Of a stretch of 21,836 nt of DNA, positions 1 to 10,069 are shown piece by piece. The notes beneath the pieces were generated by a model. It did not search any database. It saw nothing but the letters and a program-made list of their open reading frames with translations, and had not been told where the DNA came from. Both the position numbers and the translations under genes were made by a program. The stretch covers positions 1 to 21,836 of the forward strand of contig JADGJL010000419.1 of assembly GCA_027600665.1 (NCBI GenBank), written 5' to 3'. Every line of letters begins with the position of its first letter. Within the stretch, counting starts at the first letter, position 1. Origin of the DNA: Irineochytrium annulatum. Its lineage: Eukaryota; Chytridiomycota; Chytridiomycetes; Chytridiales; Chytridiaceae.

Positions 1-41
1 CCCTTCCCAACTTTCATCCTTGCTAAATTTGCCCTCTGCAG

Positions 42-318
42 ATCCGCCTCAGACTACTCGTTCGAACCGTCCAACCCCCCCTCTACATATGAGCCCGCAC
101 CCTCCGTTCCCGTTCCCGCATCGGCGCAAGAGGACGACGACGAGGACTTTAGCAAGATCATCAACTTTGATTTCTCGATCCTCGCGAAGCTGGGCGTTGT
201 GGTGGATGACAAGGAAAGAGTGAAGGAGAAGGAGGACGTGGATGCCATCAGCCCTGTGAAGGAGGAGGGCAGGGAGTCCGCGTTGGCGGGGGTGGTTGAT
301 GGAGCAAAGAAGGTTTGA
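42..318 (+). CDS. 3'-terminal exon of an unidentified protein gene (5' part outside the window)
   Basis: The reading frame opens after a good intron 3' end: a CTAAAT branch-like site near 23-28 and a CAG acceptor at 39-41. It runs in frame to TGA at 316-318, giving a 92-residue C-terminus with one base carried over from the upstream exon. The segment begins with a Ser/Pro-rich stretch, then has an acidic run (EDDDEDF), a short hydrophobic motif (INFDFSILAKLGVVV), and a charged Lys/Glu-rich tail. Third positions are GC-rich, as in other coding exons here. I do not recognise the family; the acidic and charged composition suggests a soluble protein tail. The frame and acceptor are clear, but the function is unknown. 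Confidence 0.6.
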
Positions 319-866
319 TGTGATGGAAGTGTTGATGATAAATGATGGATGCGAGCGATAGACGCGCGAGACAAGCCTTTTTTTTTTTTTGGTTTTTGGT
401 CCTATTTTGGTCTTATTTTGGCCACCCCTATGCTTTTCCGCGCATTTCATTCTTCGTGCAATTGAGTCGTAGTCGTGCTTGAGTCAACCCCGATTTTGCG
501 CCAATATTAGTCGCGTAAATTATCGCATCCCGTATCGGCAATTATTTCTCTTCGTTCCCTCTATGCAATCGTTGCGGCACCGTTTTGTCTTCGTTTCATG
601 CACTTTTTTCTGCTCCGTCCCTAATTTTCCCTTTCATTGCCCCCCTGGCCGGCTTGGAATTTCAGTGAACCTTCCTCGTTTCTAATGAGCAGTAGTAGTT
701 TAGTCACGTTTTTTTATTGTCACTCCTCGCGCTTGAATACCTTTATACACTGGCTGCTGGTTCATCATTAAATGCACTCCAATAGAAATAAATTTGGTTC
801 CTTTTAGTATTCAAAAAGCTCGCTGGCTCATAACACTTTTTGTTGCGCAATTTTCGCCTCCCGCAG
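319..866. other. Intergenic, AT-rich; no gene seen
   Basis: This stretch follows the stop of the left-edge gene and contains a T run near 378-390. Open frames here are short, low in coding character and resemble no family. It probably holds the 3' UTR and spacer. Confidence 0.5.
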
Positions 867-1010
867 ATGGGCAAGGCGGTCTTGACTCTTGTGCCGGAGA
901 TCGGAGACGCCGATGCGACGAGGGCTAAGGTCGGCGGCCCATCAATTGTTCAACTATGCAAGGAGTACTGGGCTTACGCCCAAAATGATGTCTCAAAGAA
1001 AAATATGTAA
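867..1010 (+). CDS. Possible small ORF or orphan exon, 47 codons
   Basis: An ATG directly follows a sequence that looks like an intron 3' end (TTTTCGCCTCCCGCAG, 851-866). It opens a 47-residue frame ending at TAA 1008-1010. Roughly the first 24 codons have the GC-rich third positions of real exons here; the rest is more AT-rich. The peptide contains the stretch GGPSIVQLCKEYWAYAQ. It could be a small protein, the last exon of a gene whose other exons I cannot find, or a gene remnant. It lies just beyond the 3' end of the minus-strand secreted gene. I recognise no family. Confidence 0.2.
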   Translation: MGKAVLTLVPEIGDADATRAKVGGPSIVQLCKEYWAYAQNDVSKKNM

Positions 1011-1158
1011 TTCTTATTTATTGACACAAGCGAGCTATAGACCTTCAAGCAGGCCGACGCATAAAAAACCGATCAAAGCTGCTAACTTGCTATCTCGCGC
1101 TGGTTAACTAAACAAAAAAACTCATCCGCTCCACATTCTCGCTCCCGCTCCTCTACAC

Positions 1159-2139
1159 TCAATTATGCCGGACCTTCATGTGCCTGCGTCTCCTGTTGTG
1201 ATCGCTCAAGTACACAAGCCTGAATCTGTTCTGCCTGCCCACGCTGCCCTTCTGACCGCTGTAAATCGACTTCATGTACGTCAGGTCCGAGGCGGGCTGC
1301 TGGCTGGCGACGGACGACTTGGAGCCAACGGGCGCCGTGGGGCTCCTATTTGAATGAAGGGGAGAATTGCGATCCCTCGGGGTTGATACACGATGCGGGC
1401 ACGCTAAACGCTAAAGACAAGGGTCTCGCTCTTACCCGGTCGCCTTGTGATAGAACATCGATCCATAGTTGACCTGCTTCCCCGTCAGAAGCGTGTTCCA
1501 CATCTGGTTGCGAATGATCCTACGACGGCGATGGCGGTCCCTGAGGGACTTGCGGTAGTGGAATCGTTTGTGGTGGTGATGGTGGTGGTCGGGCGATCCG
1601 GCGGCCTCGGCGTAATCGGCGGGCATGGCGGGGGCGACTTGGCCGTCGGCGGACGTGTCAGCGCGACGATCGAGACGGCGAGCGTGGATCGACGACGCTT
1701 GGCCCTGCTCGTCGGGGGTATCCTGCGCGTCACCCTCCTCACCCTCGGGATGCTGAGCCTCGATGTCTTCTATCCCCCCCGGGCCACCCTGCTCGGGCTG
1801 CTGTGCAGCATGGACGTCGAGCGGGTCGATCGCAGGCGCGCGCTGTTCGCCGTTCGATGGCTCGGAGGACGGCTGGTACTCGACGGCGACCGGGTCGGGC
1901 TCGGACGGCGCCATAATGTTTGGCTCCGAGGGCACAGCCGCGACCTCGGGCTCGGCGGGCTCGGCGGCGGCAATCCGCTGCGGGCCGGCGGCGGCGGAAG
2001 TGGGGGCGGCCGGGTCGAGGGTCATGGCGGCCGTGGCGGACGCGGCAGGGAGGGTCGCGGCGTCGCGTTGCGGGCGCGGGAGGGCCGAGACTATAGTGAG
2101 GCCCAGGAGGGACGAGGCGAGGAGAAAGTTGAGACGCAT
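1159..2139 (-). CDS. Secreted His/Arg-rich protein, paralogue 1 (296 aa, 2 exons)
   Basis: Exons are complement(1436..2139) and complement(1159..1345), with a 90-bp GTAAG...TAG intron in phase 2. The second exon is supported by alignment to paralogue 2, where the same DLTY...YSGQKGS...HMKVRH block is spliced on. Residues 1-19 are a signal peptide ending near VSA-LP. Residues ~22-150 form an Ala/Pro/Glu-rich acidic pro-region. RR at 158-159 (LDRR-ADTS) is a Kex2-like site. Six histidines (185-190) lead into a basic block (KRFHYRKSLRDRHRRRR), then a Tyr motif, and a second basic block ends the protein. It should enter the secretory pathway. I know no family with this architecture. A cationic peptide precursor or metal-binding secreted protein is possible, but the function is not established. 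Confidence 0.85.
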
Positions 2140-2201
2140 TGTTGCTGGTCAGGCGAGCAAGGAAAAGAAGGTCGGTGAGAGGGAAGGGGTGGAGGGCCGG
2201 G

Positions 2202-2207
2202 TTTATA
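2202..2207 (-). promoter_or_regulatory. TATA box of secreted paralogue 1
   Basis: TATAAA on the minus strand lies 63-68 bp upstream of the ATG at 2139. Paralogue 2 has TATAAG at nearly the same distance, which supports it as a core promoter. Confidence 0.55.
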
Positions 2208-2240
2208 ACGATGCGGCGGCGAGGGAGCACGCCGGTTTTT

Positions 2241-2275
2241 TGATCAATCGAAGTATCAGCCTTCGGTGATCATCG
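2241..2275 (-). promoter_or_regulatory. Paired TGATCA element upstream of secreted paralogue 1
   Basis: Two TGATCA palindromes (2241-2246 and 2267-2272) start exactly 26 bp apart. The second sits in a 17-bp block, GCCTTCGGTGATCATCG (2259-2275), that is identical upstream of paralogue 2 at the same spacing and nearly the same distance from the ATG. A third TGATCA lies at 2327-2332. The conservation, set against divergent flanks, suggests a transcription factor site. Confidence 0.5.
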
Positions 2276-3073
2276 CAAGCGACCGGTGAAAGAGACTGTT
2301 AAGGACGGGAGCCAATTGATTAGTGCTGATCAGGCTCTACTTAAAATTAAAACATGGGCTGAAGTCCATCACATGTAAACATGTACTCACAGTCATGCCG
2401 TCATCGCGTTATCGTTTTAACGCAAGAACTGGAGCATATTTAGTTACAATCAACCCGTTGATGGAGTTCGAGCTCTTCCGCAAACATTTCTTATTTGTCG
2501 TTCTTGGCCCAAGCGCCTTCCTGATCCTCCCACACGAACTGACCGGCCCCGTACAAGCTAATCACCGCTACGTCAATTCGAAAGGAACGGAGCCATGAGC
2601 CGCGGTTGTTCACAGCAGGCCGATCCGCAGTGACGATTGCATTTGCGAAGATGCAGCTACGACCCCCAGCGATAGTTTAAAGGCAGGCATCTTCCGCGGA
2701 ACGGACGCAAGTTGAGCGTGACGCCGTTGTGCATCCTGCGTAATGGGTCAGGATACTGCACGACAAGTCGATAGATAACGAAGTTGAGGGCGAAGGCCAA
2801 TGTAACAAAATGCTTACGTGAAAAGATATAACGGCTCGCACTTTTAGCAGCGGAGCTTGCGGCACGCCGATGGCGGCTGCCCGACGCTTCCATCGGCAGC
2901 TCCAGGCGGACGATCCCGTCGGCGCCTCACTCTGAGGATTCTCTCAACAGCCGTCGATCGATGTACGGCATCGGCCGCGACGGTTCGGAAGGTTGACAGT
3001 GAAATGAACCAGATAGACTTTGACGTGAGTTCCATCGGTTTTGTGCGATGAATTATGACACACAATTAGATCG
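2276..3073. other. Divergent intergenic region between secreted paralogue 1 and the cyclase-like gene
   Basis: This is about 800 bp of 5' flank shared by a minus-strand and a plus-strand gene. Apart from a third TGATCA (2327-2332) I see no gene: the open frames are short, lack family features and do not join to the neighbouring exons. Confidence 0.45.
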
Positions 3074-3124
3074 ATCACGTAAATCTGGCGACCTTGTCAA
3101 CGGGACTATGATCGCGTAAATCTG
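3074..3124 (+). promoter_or_regulatory. Direct repeat ATC(A/G)CGTAAATCTG before the cyclase-like gene
   Basis: The 14-bp sequence occurs at 3074-3087 and 3111-3124, differing at one base. The repeats start 37 bp apart and lie 29-79 bp upstream of the proposed ATG (3153). The core CGCGTAAATCTG recurs at 10652-10663 (minus), before the decayed first-exon copy of this gene. That suggests a promoter motif that moved with the gene. Confidence 0.4.
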
Positions 3125-3152
3125 AGTTCAGCGCCTGCGCTGCCCGGCTCTC

Positions 3153-6100
3153 ATGTGGGTCTCCTCCTTCACCTCAACGTACGTCCGGCGCGTCAGTGCC
3201 GACGCTGCCCTTCGCCGCAAGGTGCTGGTGGCGCTGTCGGCTGGTCGGGCTTTTGAAAGCAAGGAGGCAATGGTCGTGATGGTGAGTGTCTGGCCAGGTC
3301 TCCATCTGGGGACTGAACAACGCCGGTCTGACGTCTCTCGTTCGACGATTCAGGTTGATATCTCAGGCTATTCAAAGATGTCGGCGGGCCTGGTGAGTTG
3401 CAGTGGCGCGCCTTCAAAATCTTGTTGACGTGCACTAGACTGTCCTGGGAAAAATGGCGTCGGAGCTGATTACACGGTCCCTTCGCGCGTTTCTGGACAA
3501 TGTGGGTCATATTCGCACGTTGGTGCGTGCTAACGAGGTGTTCGGCAGATAATTGGCGTCATCACGCTTTACGACGGGGACATCGTCCGCTTCCTTGGTA
3601 TTTTCCCGCTGTTCAATGGGACGAAAAGGCTTTTTAACAAGTATGCTACATGCAGGCGATGCTGTGCTGGTCACCTTCTCGCCGCAGAACGACGTGGAGA
3701 AGATAGGGGAGGTGGTAGCGCGAGCCCTAGCGTGCACTCTCCACATCGCCAGCCGCTACGGCAGCATGGCGGTCGATATGTCCATCGCGGAAGCAGTACG
3801 TGGCCGCGGAGGCGCGGACGTGCAGAGCGGGTATCAGAGCAACGATGGTTCGACTGAGCTCCGCCTTCACTTCGCTTTAGCCGCTGGAGAGGTCTCAAGG
3901 GTGATTATTGGCGACCCGAAGTCGAGACTCGACTACTGCGTATACGGCCGGTGTATGGGTTCACTTGGCACCATTCTCGATGGGACCAGCCAAGGTCGGC
4001 ATACTTCACCAGGCTTTTATTGCGTTGTTAATGAGTTTCCAATACAGGGGAATTGGGGATTGCCACCGAAGCGCTCTTAATGCTCGAAAAAACCTCGGGT
4101 GCTGTCTTAACACAGCTCAATCCTCGAACGCTTAGCTCCGGGGACATTATACTCGGCGCAGGCAACATCGGATCGTTGACTGCTGGGATGGTCGATAACG
4201 CCGATTGTTCAGACGACGGCATTGCAGAGCGCCTTTTGAACATGTTTTCATTGCCTTCACGTCTGAATTCTGACGCGGATGTGGCGTTAGACATAAACCA
4301 AGACTTTATAAAGCTTTTCGTCGACCCTACAATGATCCGCTCGACTGCATTGCATAGGACGAGTACAAAAACCGTCACCGCGGAATTTCGGTGCGTTTCG
4401 GTTGTTTTTGTCTCTCTTCTGTTCCCGTTCAATCTGGGGATGGTCCAAAGAGTTGTCACAGCTTTTATGAGATCGTTGGATTTATACGGCGGCGTTTATC
4501 AGCAGTACGCCGTCGATGATAAAGGCCAAACTCTCTTGGCAGTCTTCGGACTTTCGGTGGGTTGGCAGCTAAACGGATAAAACTGATGTTGGGCCTTGGT
4601 GCAAAGGGGTATAGTCATGTGAATAATGCGGATCAATGCCTCAAGGCCATGTCTCAATTTATGAACAACGTTCAAGACATTTTTAAGGACGGTTCGGAAA
4701 CCAACCTTGCGATATCAGTCGCAACCGGCGAAACTCTTTGCACAAGTATTGGGAACAACCTCCGCAGCGATCCAGGGCTTTTAGGTACATGCCATAGTCA
4801 GCTCGTAATCTAATCTTGCCCAAGGGGACGTTATCATCACCGCTGCCAGGCTGATGGGATCTTCAAAAAAGCACCAAATGCTGGTCATCGACGAACTTAC
4901 AAATGAAAATGTGAAGCTCACGACTGGAACCGTCGATCTAGGGCTTGTAAAAGTTAAAGGCAGAGATAACGAGCTGCATATCTTTGGTGTACCGCGGCCA
5001 AATCCCAAAGGCGACGTCCACGAGATGCAAGCGGAAGTTGGATACACAGAGGAGAAGAAAGCCCTGCGCCAAAGACTCGAAGACTGGCGTACAAGCAAAG
5101 AGGCGGCTTGCTTCGTTATCGAGGCAGCAAGCGGGATGGGCAAATCATGTCTAGCAAACTATGTAGCGGCGCATGCCAAAAAAGATAAAATATCCATCTG
5201 CGTTGTGCAAGGTAATCGCTCAGCTTTAAAATGGTGCTGAAAGGTCATAGGGTCAGAGAAGGACCAGTTCAATCCGTTTTACTCAATCGGACCTTTGATG
5301 AGCTTCATTTTTAGCAGTGCCGCTGGCGACAGCAGCAAGGTTCATAACTTCCGACACTCGGTTGCTGCATCAGGCAGTACAATGTACTTGGGTAGACCTT
5401 CTGGATGCGACTTTAACAGGGCGGATGTTGTTCGTCGGCTGCTACAAAGGGCCGGGGTCGAAGCTGACCTCGCCCCGCTCCTGTCAATACTATCCCCTGC
5501 TTATGATGCTAGAGATACCGCGAGGACCTCCGCTTTGGATAATGCTGCCAAGAACAACTTGCTGGTTTTGCTATGTGTAAAAGTCATCTGCAGCTTCCTG
5601 AAAAACAGCTCCGCTATCTTCGTTTTCGACGATGCACAATGGTTTGACTCGTTTTCGCTGTGCATCTTAGTGCAGATATCAAGGAGTGGCGCGGAGGTTC
5701 ATATTTTCTTTTCTACTTCCCATACTAAGAAAAACAGTTTTTTATGATGATTCTTTTGCGGCCGATCGATGCAGCAAACCACACCTTCCAGCCAATTTTA
5801 GAATCTAGATCTACAGTCCACTTTCCGTTAAAGGGCATATCAGTTGCCGAATCTGCTATTATCATTGTAGGGAATTTCTTTTGAGCCTTATGTCTGATTT
5901 GCAAAGAGCCAACGAGTGGTTAATTTGAAATCGACCGTGAGCGGAATAGATGCGCGGTTATGTGAAGGTGAGAAAATCGACCAAGCTTGCGACCAACGTG
6001 CCTTGTAGCGCTTATAAGAAGGAGCGCTGGGAGCCCCCTAGTTCTTTCAATGCTTCTCGAAGTCGTCATCATGAAGATCGGTTCCGAGTTTATTTTAGAT

Positions 6101-8327
6101 AATTCAAACCGTCTTGCCTTTGCTAATCGATGTGTTGATGGCAACGCTGACGACGCTGATATCTTTGGAAATCTCACATCGGCGATATTGATTCAATATG
6201 ATAAACTTGGCGACGTCGTGAAAAGAGTTCTGAGATCAGCTTCGATTCTTGGGCAGGTAACAATAAAGCGATTTTGCTTCCGATAGCTCACAGAGTTAAT
6301 TTCAGTACTTCGCGCTTGCCGACGTCCTTAAATTAGCCGAACTGGATTTTTCAGAAGAGGAACTTCTTCAGATTCTGAGGGATGGCGATTTATACAACTT
6401 CCTGATTTTACCCGCAAATGACAGCAGTATTGCCGAAGCCACTGAGAATGCAGGTTGTGCTTTCCGTCACATTGGCATTTTGAATGCAATCTATGAATCC
6501 CTCGCCTTCGAAGAGAGAATAGCGGCTCATACTGCTGTCGCGCTCACGTTGGAGGGCGTCCTGGAAGATGACACACGAGAACGACTGCTGCCGGCGCTTG
6601 AATATCACTATTCACGTACCGGCAACGTAGAAAAAACGATAAACTTCAAAGAGGAATTAGGGTAGGCTGCAGTCAACGAAGGAAGAAGAAAGCTAACGAA
6701 ATTAAGATCCATGCTAATCGAAAAGTACCAATGTCTTGAGGGGATTCGTATCTTGGAGTCTCTATTGCAGTACGTCGCCACAACGAGTCAAGACACCCTG
6801 GCTCAGCTAGTTAATCCGATAACTCCTTTGAGGCGGGCTTGGTGGCACGCCCGGCTTACCATCGGCTATGTGTTTGTGAAGCGCTATCCAAAGGACAAGG
6901 AAGCCGGGGTTGCAGCTTTAAATCTTCTGCCCACCGCTCCATGGCCGTCGAGTGAAAGAGACTTGAAGCGCGCACTGAAAGCGACGAAAATGGTGGCATT
7001 TATAAACTGGCATCGTACGTTCGGTGGGGTACGAGGCCACAGAAAGTCCCGAGCACAAATACATCCGGACAAAGCGTGCGATGAGCAGATTCAATGCGAA
7101 AAGGTGGTGCTGGGAGCCATGTTCAGCTCAACCGTCAACAGTAGCATATACACCGCTGATGAGGTTTTCTATCTACTTCTGCGCAAATTCAACACAATGG
7201 TTAAAGGGTGCAGCAATGAAACTGAACGGTACGCCGTATAAAATCTTGGACATTGTTCTCACTTTTCGATATTTAGGAGCCATATGCTTTATGACTTGGC
7301 GTACTATTCCAGACTCTTCGCGCCGGCATGTCATCCAATTCTCCTTCGCGTGGCGGACAGATTTGATAATGGGAGAAATCATCCCAGTTATCTCCTAGTG
7401 AAGGCTGCAATAAAATCGAGCACACCTCAATATCGAGAATGCATGCCGTTGCTGCTGCAACTGTTCTCCATCGCCAATGAGCGGGGTGATGCTGCGACCG
7501 AACTTATATGCATGACTTCAGCCTGCATGTTGGCCTTTCCCGTTGGCACATTTCAATTTATTGACGAGACTATCGAGGAGTACTTTTGGACCTCGCAGGC
7601 GCTAAAGGATGATCTACTCTGCTGCTTCATCTTGACGAGCTGTCTTTACAGAGTTGCTCTCATAAGGGGCAGCGTCGACGCGATGGCGAGATGGAAAGTG
7701 GAGCTGGAATTGCGCCAGGGTATTACAAAAGTACTTAATGTGGGGTTGGAAATGATGCAATGCATATACGCCTGGGCGGCCGCGTTGAGGGCGGACTTCT
7801 CCGGCGCGCTTGGATTTATAGAAGCATGCGAGAAGTTGCTGCCCGACACTCACTACAATAACTTCGCATATGACATTGCTCAGAACCTGCCCTTCGTGCT
7901 CACTTTGCTTGTTGACCCCGTTCGGTCGGGTCTTCCCATCCCGCAGTTCGCTGTGGCAGGAATCCACGCCAGCGCTTGGAGCGGCGAAGAGCTGACGCGA
8001 ATAAGGGAGGTGCTCTCGAGAATAAAGTCCTACACAAAGGTGCTTGGGACCGTATATCATATGGTTTTCAGCTACATGTGTGCTGAACTGCTGAAGTCCT
8101 GCGAGCAACTTCTCAAAGGGTCACTAAAAAGCGCCGTCCGGATCGCAAGAAGAAATATTAGATCACGGTCGGAACTTGATGGGATGCTTTTCTACAAAGC
8201 TGTTTTTCATGGCGTCATCGCCAAATACTCAACTCGCGAACCCGAGAAATTAACATGCGCAAGCGTCTCACGGGAGTTGTTTTCAAACTTAAAATCGCCG
8301 GTCTACTTGCAGTGGTTGGACTCATAA
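3153..8327 (+). CDS. Soluble adenylyl cyclase-like protein (two cyclase domains, NTPase, helical-repeat tail)
   Basis: Fifteen exons: 3153-3281, 3354-3392, 3439-3501, 3549-3597, 3656-3994, 4048-4556, 4607-4784, 4825-5211, 5251-5696, 5738-5866, 5907-5967, 6009-6256, 6306-6661, 6707-7228, 7277-8327. All phases agree and give ~1501 residues (human ADCY10 is ~1600). Cyclase domain 1 has both metal aspartates, in VDISGY (D45) and GDIVRFLGDAV (D95). Domain 2 begins near 317 (FRCVSVVFVSL) and keeps the substrate lysine (DDKG, K365) and Arg444. The position of the catalytic Asn reads Ile440 (LLGDVIITAARL). A P-loop NTPase follows (SGMGKS, K542; Walker B FVFDDAQW near 690), then a long alpha-helical TPR-like tail. 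There is no signal peptide or membrane span. The family makes cAMP; activity here is uncertain. The start codon is provisional. Confidence 0.85.
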
Positions 8328-8881
8328 AAGAATTGGGAGGGATTTGTACATCACTAGTTCACCCTTTTACGTTGTAGATCGAATGGAAATACATACGCTT
8401 TAGTGTTTATGACGATTCTCCAACCTGCTTTGACCGGAATGGCGGGCAGAAGACAACCTCCTGATCAAATGCAAATTCGTGTTGTACCTTTCAGAGTCCC
8501 ATATATCATTTTCTGTTTTCCAACGCGACGGAGATTATGCAGTCTTAGCCAACGTGCATTCAACGTGCAGCTGGGGCAAATGCTGGATATGAAATTTTAG
8601 GGAAGAGAACAAACGATGGGCATCAATAAGGTGGAGCCCAAGGATGTTGAAAAACGAGCATTATCTGCTATGCACGTAACGAGGTTCATATATTCGCGTA
8701 TGTCTCTGCACAAACAATCTTATTCAGCACAAATCCTTTTATTTTGCTCAGGCGACTGCAGTGAAGGCGAACTTCAAGGAGATCGACGCAAAACGATGAA
8801 CGGACAAGACCCAAACTCATCCCGCCCCCCGCTGGCAATTTTATACAAAAATCGGCCCATCCCGCTAGTTCTCCATCCCCA
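8328..8881. other. Intergenic between two 3' ends; no gene seen
   Basis: This is convergent spacer between the stop of the cyclase-like gene and the stop of secreted paralogue 2. The open frames of 65-91 codons lack family features, splice partners or coding-like composition. It should contain both 3' UTRs. Confidence 0.45.
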
Positions 8882-9935
8882 CTACTCATGACGGACCTTC
8901 ATGTGCCTGTGCCTCCTGTGGTAATCGGAAAGGTAAACGAGCCTGAACCTGTTCTGCCTGGCCGCCGAGCCCTTCTGACCGCTGAAATAGGACGTCTTGT
9001 ACGTGAGGTCCGAGGCGGGTCGAGCGGGGGCGGGCGACTTGGAGTCAGCAGGGGTGGAGGCGCTGACAGAAAGGCGAAAAAGCGGAATCGCGGGTGAAGC
9101 TGGTTAGCACAGGTAAAGAACGCATCATAATGAAAAAATATGTGCGATTATACCTAGTCGTCTTGTGATAGAACGTGGACCCATAGTTGACTTTCTTGCC
9201 CGTCAGGAGTGTGTTCCTTGTCCTGTTCCTCATGATCCTGCGACGGCGGTGGCGGTCCTTGAGGTACTTGCGGTAGTGGAACCTTTTGTGGTGGTGGTGG
9301 TGGTGGTGGTGCCCATGGGATCCGGCAGCCTCGACGTTGGCGGGCTTGGCAGACGCGACGTCCGTCGCGACTTGTCCGCCAGCGGAAGAAGGGTCGCCAC
9401 GACGCTCGAGCTTGCGTGAGTGGACGGTAGCGACGGCGCCATCGTCCTCAGGCTCATCCGACGCGTCACCCTCCTCATCCTCAGGCTGCTGAGCCTCCGC
9501 CGCGTCGTTCCCCTCCGGGTACGCCTGCGCCTCGTCGTCGTCGGGGCTCTGCGCCTCGTCGTCCTCGGGCGCTTGGGCCACCTGACCCTGATCGTCGAGC
9601 GGGTTGACCGAAGCAGGTCGATCGCCCTCGTCGAGGCCGTTCTCCGGCTCGGTGGGCACCTGGGATTCGGCGGCGACAGGGTCGGGCTCGGCGGGAGCTG
9701 ACACGTTCGGCTCCGAGGGCGCCGCAGCGGCCTGCGGCATAGGGTCGGCAGGGGCGGCGGCCTCGGCGGCAACAGCAGTCGCTTGCGGCGCGGCGGCGGG
9801 GACGGTGCCGACGGGCTCAATAGTCTCGGCGGGAGCAGCAGCGGGGGAGGTCGCGATGGCGGACTGAGGGCGAGGCAGGGCCGAGACCATAGTGAGGCTG
9901 AGGAGGGAGGACGCGAGGAGGAGGTTGAGACGCAT
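8882..9935 (-). CDS. Secreted His/Arg-rich protein, paralogue 2 (320 aa, 2 exons)
   Basis: Exons are complement(9154..9935) and complement(8882..9062), with a 91-bp phase-2 intron (AG-GTATAA ... CTGTCAG) at the same place as in paralogue 1, right after the FYHK(A/T)T motif. The signal peptide differs from paralogue 1 at only three of the first 20 residues. The pro-region is longer and more acidic, with repeated EAQ.P..(D/E)(D/E)E units (~125-165). A KLERR-GDPS dibasic site sits at 178-179. A histidine run (207, 209-216) leads into KRFHYRKYLKDRHRRRR. The second exon carries DLTYKTSYFSGQKGS and ends HMKVRHE. The two ends are far better conserved than the middle, as in fast-evolving secreted families. 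The function is unknown. Confidence 0.88.
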
Positions 9936-9994
9936 AGCTGCTAGTCGGTCTGGTGAGCGGAAGTGTTGGCTGATGAGGAGGTGGAGGTGACCGG

Positions 9995-10000
9995 CTTATA
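9995..10000 (-). promoter_or_regulatory. TATA box of secreted paralogue 2
   Basis: TATAAG on the minus strand lies 60-65 bp upstream of the ATG. Its context GTCCTTATAAGCCGG resembles GTCCTTAAAACCG upstream of paralogue 3. Confidence 0.5.
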
Positions 10001-10034
10001 AGGACGCGACATGCTCATAATCAGGCTCCGGGAT

Positions 10035-10069
10035 TGATCAATTAAGCCATCTGCCTTCGGTGATCATCG
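10035..10069 (-). promoter_or_regulatory. Paired TGATCA element upstream of secreted paralogue 2
   Basis: TGATCA palindromes at 10035-10040 and 10061-10066 start 26 bp apart, exactly as upstream of paralogue 1. The same 17-bp block GCCTTCGGTGATCATCG occupies 10053-10069. The element ends 134 bp from the ATG (136 bp for paralogue 1). Confidence 0.5.

Noticed and set aside
1165..1353. Plus-strand frames beginning M(P/T)DLHVP at 1165 and 8888, conserved between loci
   Set aside because: The conservation comes from the minus-strand C-terminal exon (reverse of HMKVRH...), which fits splice sites and aligns with paralogue 3.
1565..1600. Simple-sequence (CAC)n/(GTG)n tracts at ~1570-1590 and ~9285-9310 as microsatellites
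   Set aside because: They encode the histidine runs of the secreted proteins and are kept as coding features, though their lengths may vary.
1447..2178. Long plus-strand open frame opposite secreted paralogue 1 (similar ones at 9165-9867 and 12271-13071)
   Set aside because: They are GC-driven antisense shadows. The minus strand has the signal peptides, the conserved introns and the paralogue-conserved residues.
2657..2893. Minus-strand frame upstream of paralogue 1, with weak DNA likeness to 10190-10305 upstream of paralogue 2
   Set aside because: The likeness is patchy and needs gaps; by eye I cannot tell shared ancestry of the flanks from chance.
4391..4450. Apparent GT-AG intron in the cyclase-like gene
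   Set aside because: It is 60 bp, in frame and open, and encodes CVSVVFVSL, the first strand of the second cyclase domain. It is exon sequence.
7015..7088. Possible 74-bp intron (GTACGT...CAG) in exon 14 of the cyclase-like gene
   Set aside because: Removing it would shift the frame and lose the following conserved-looking segment EKVVLGAMFSSTVNSS.
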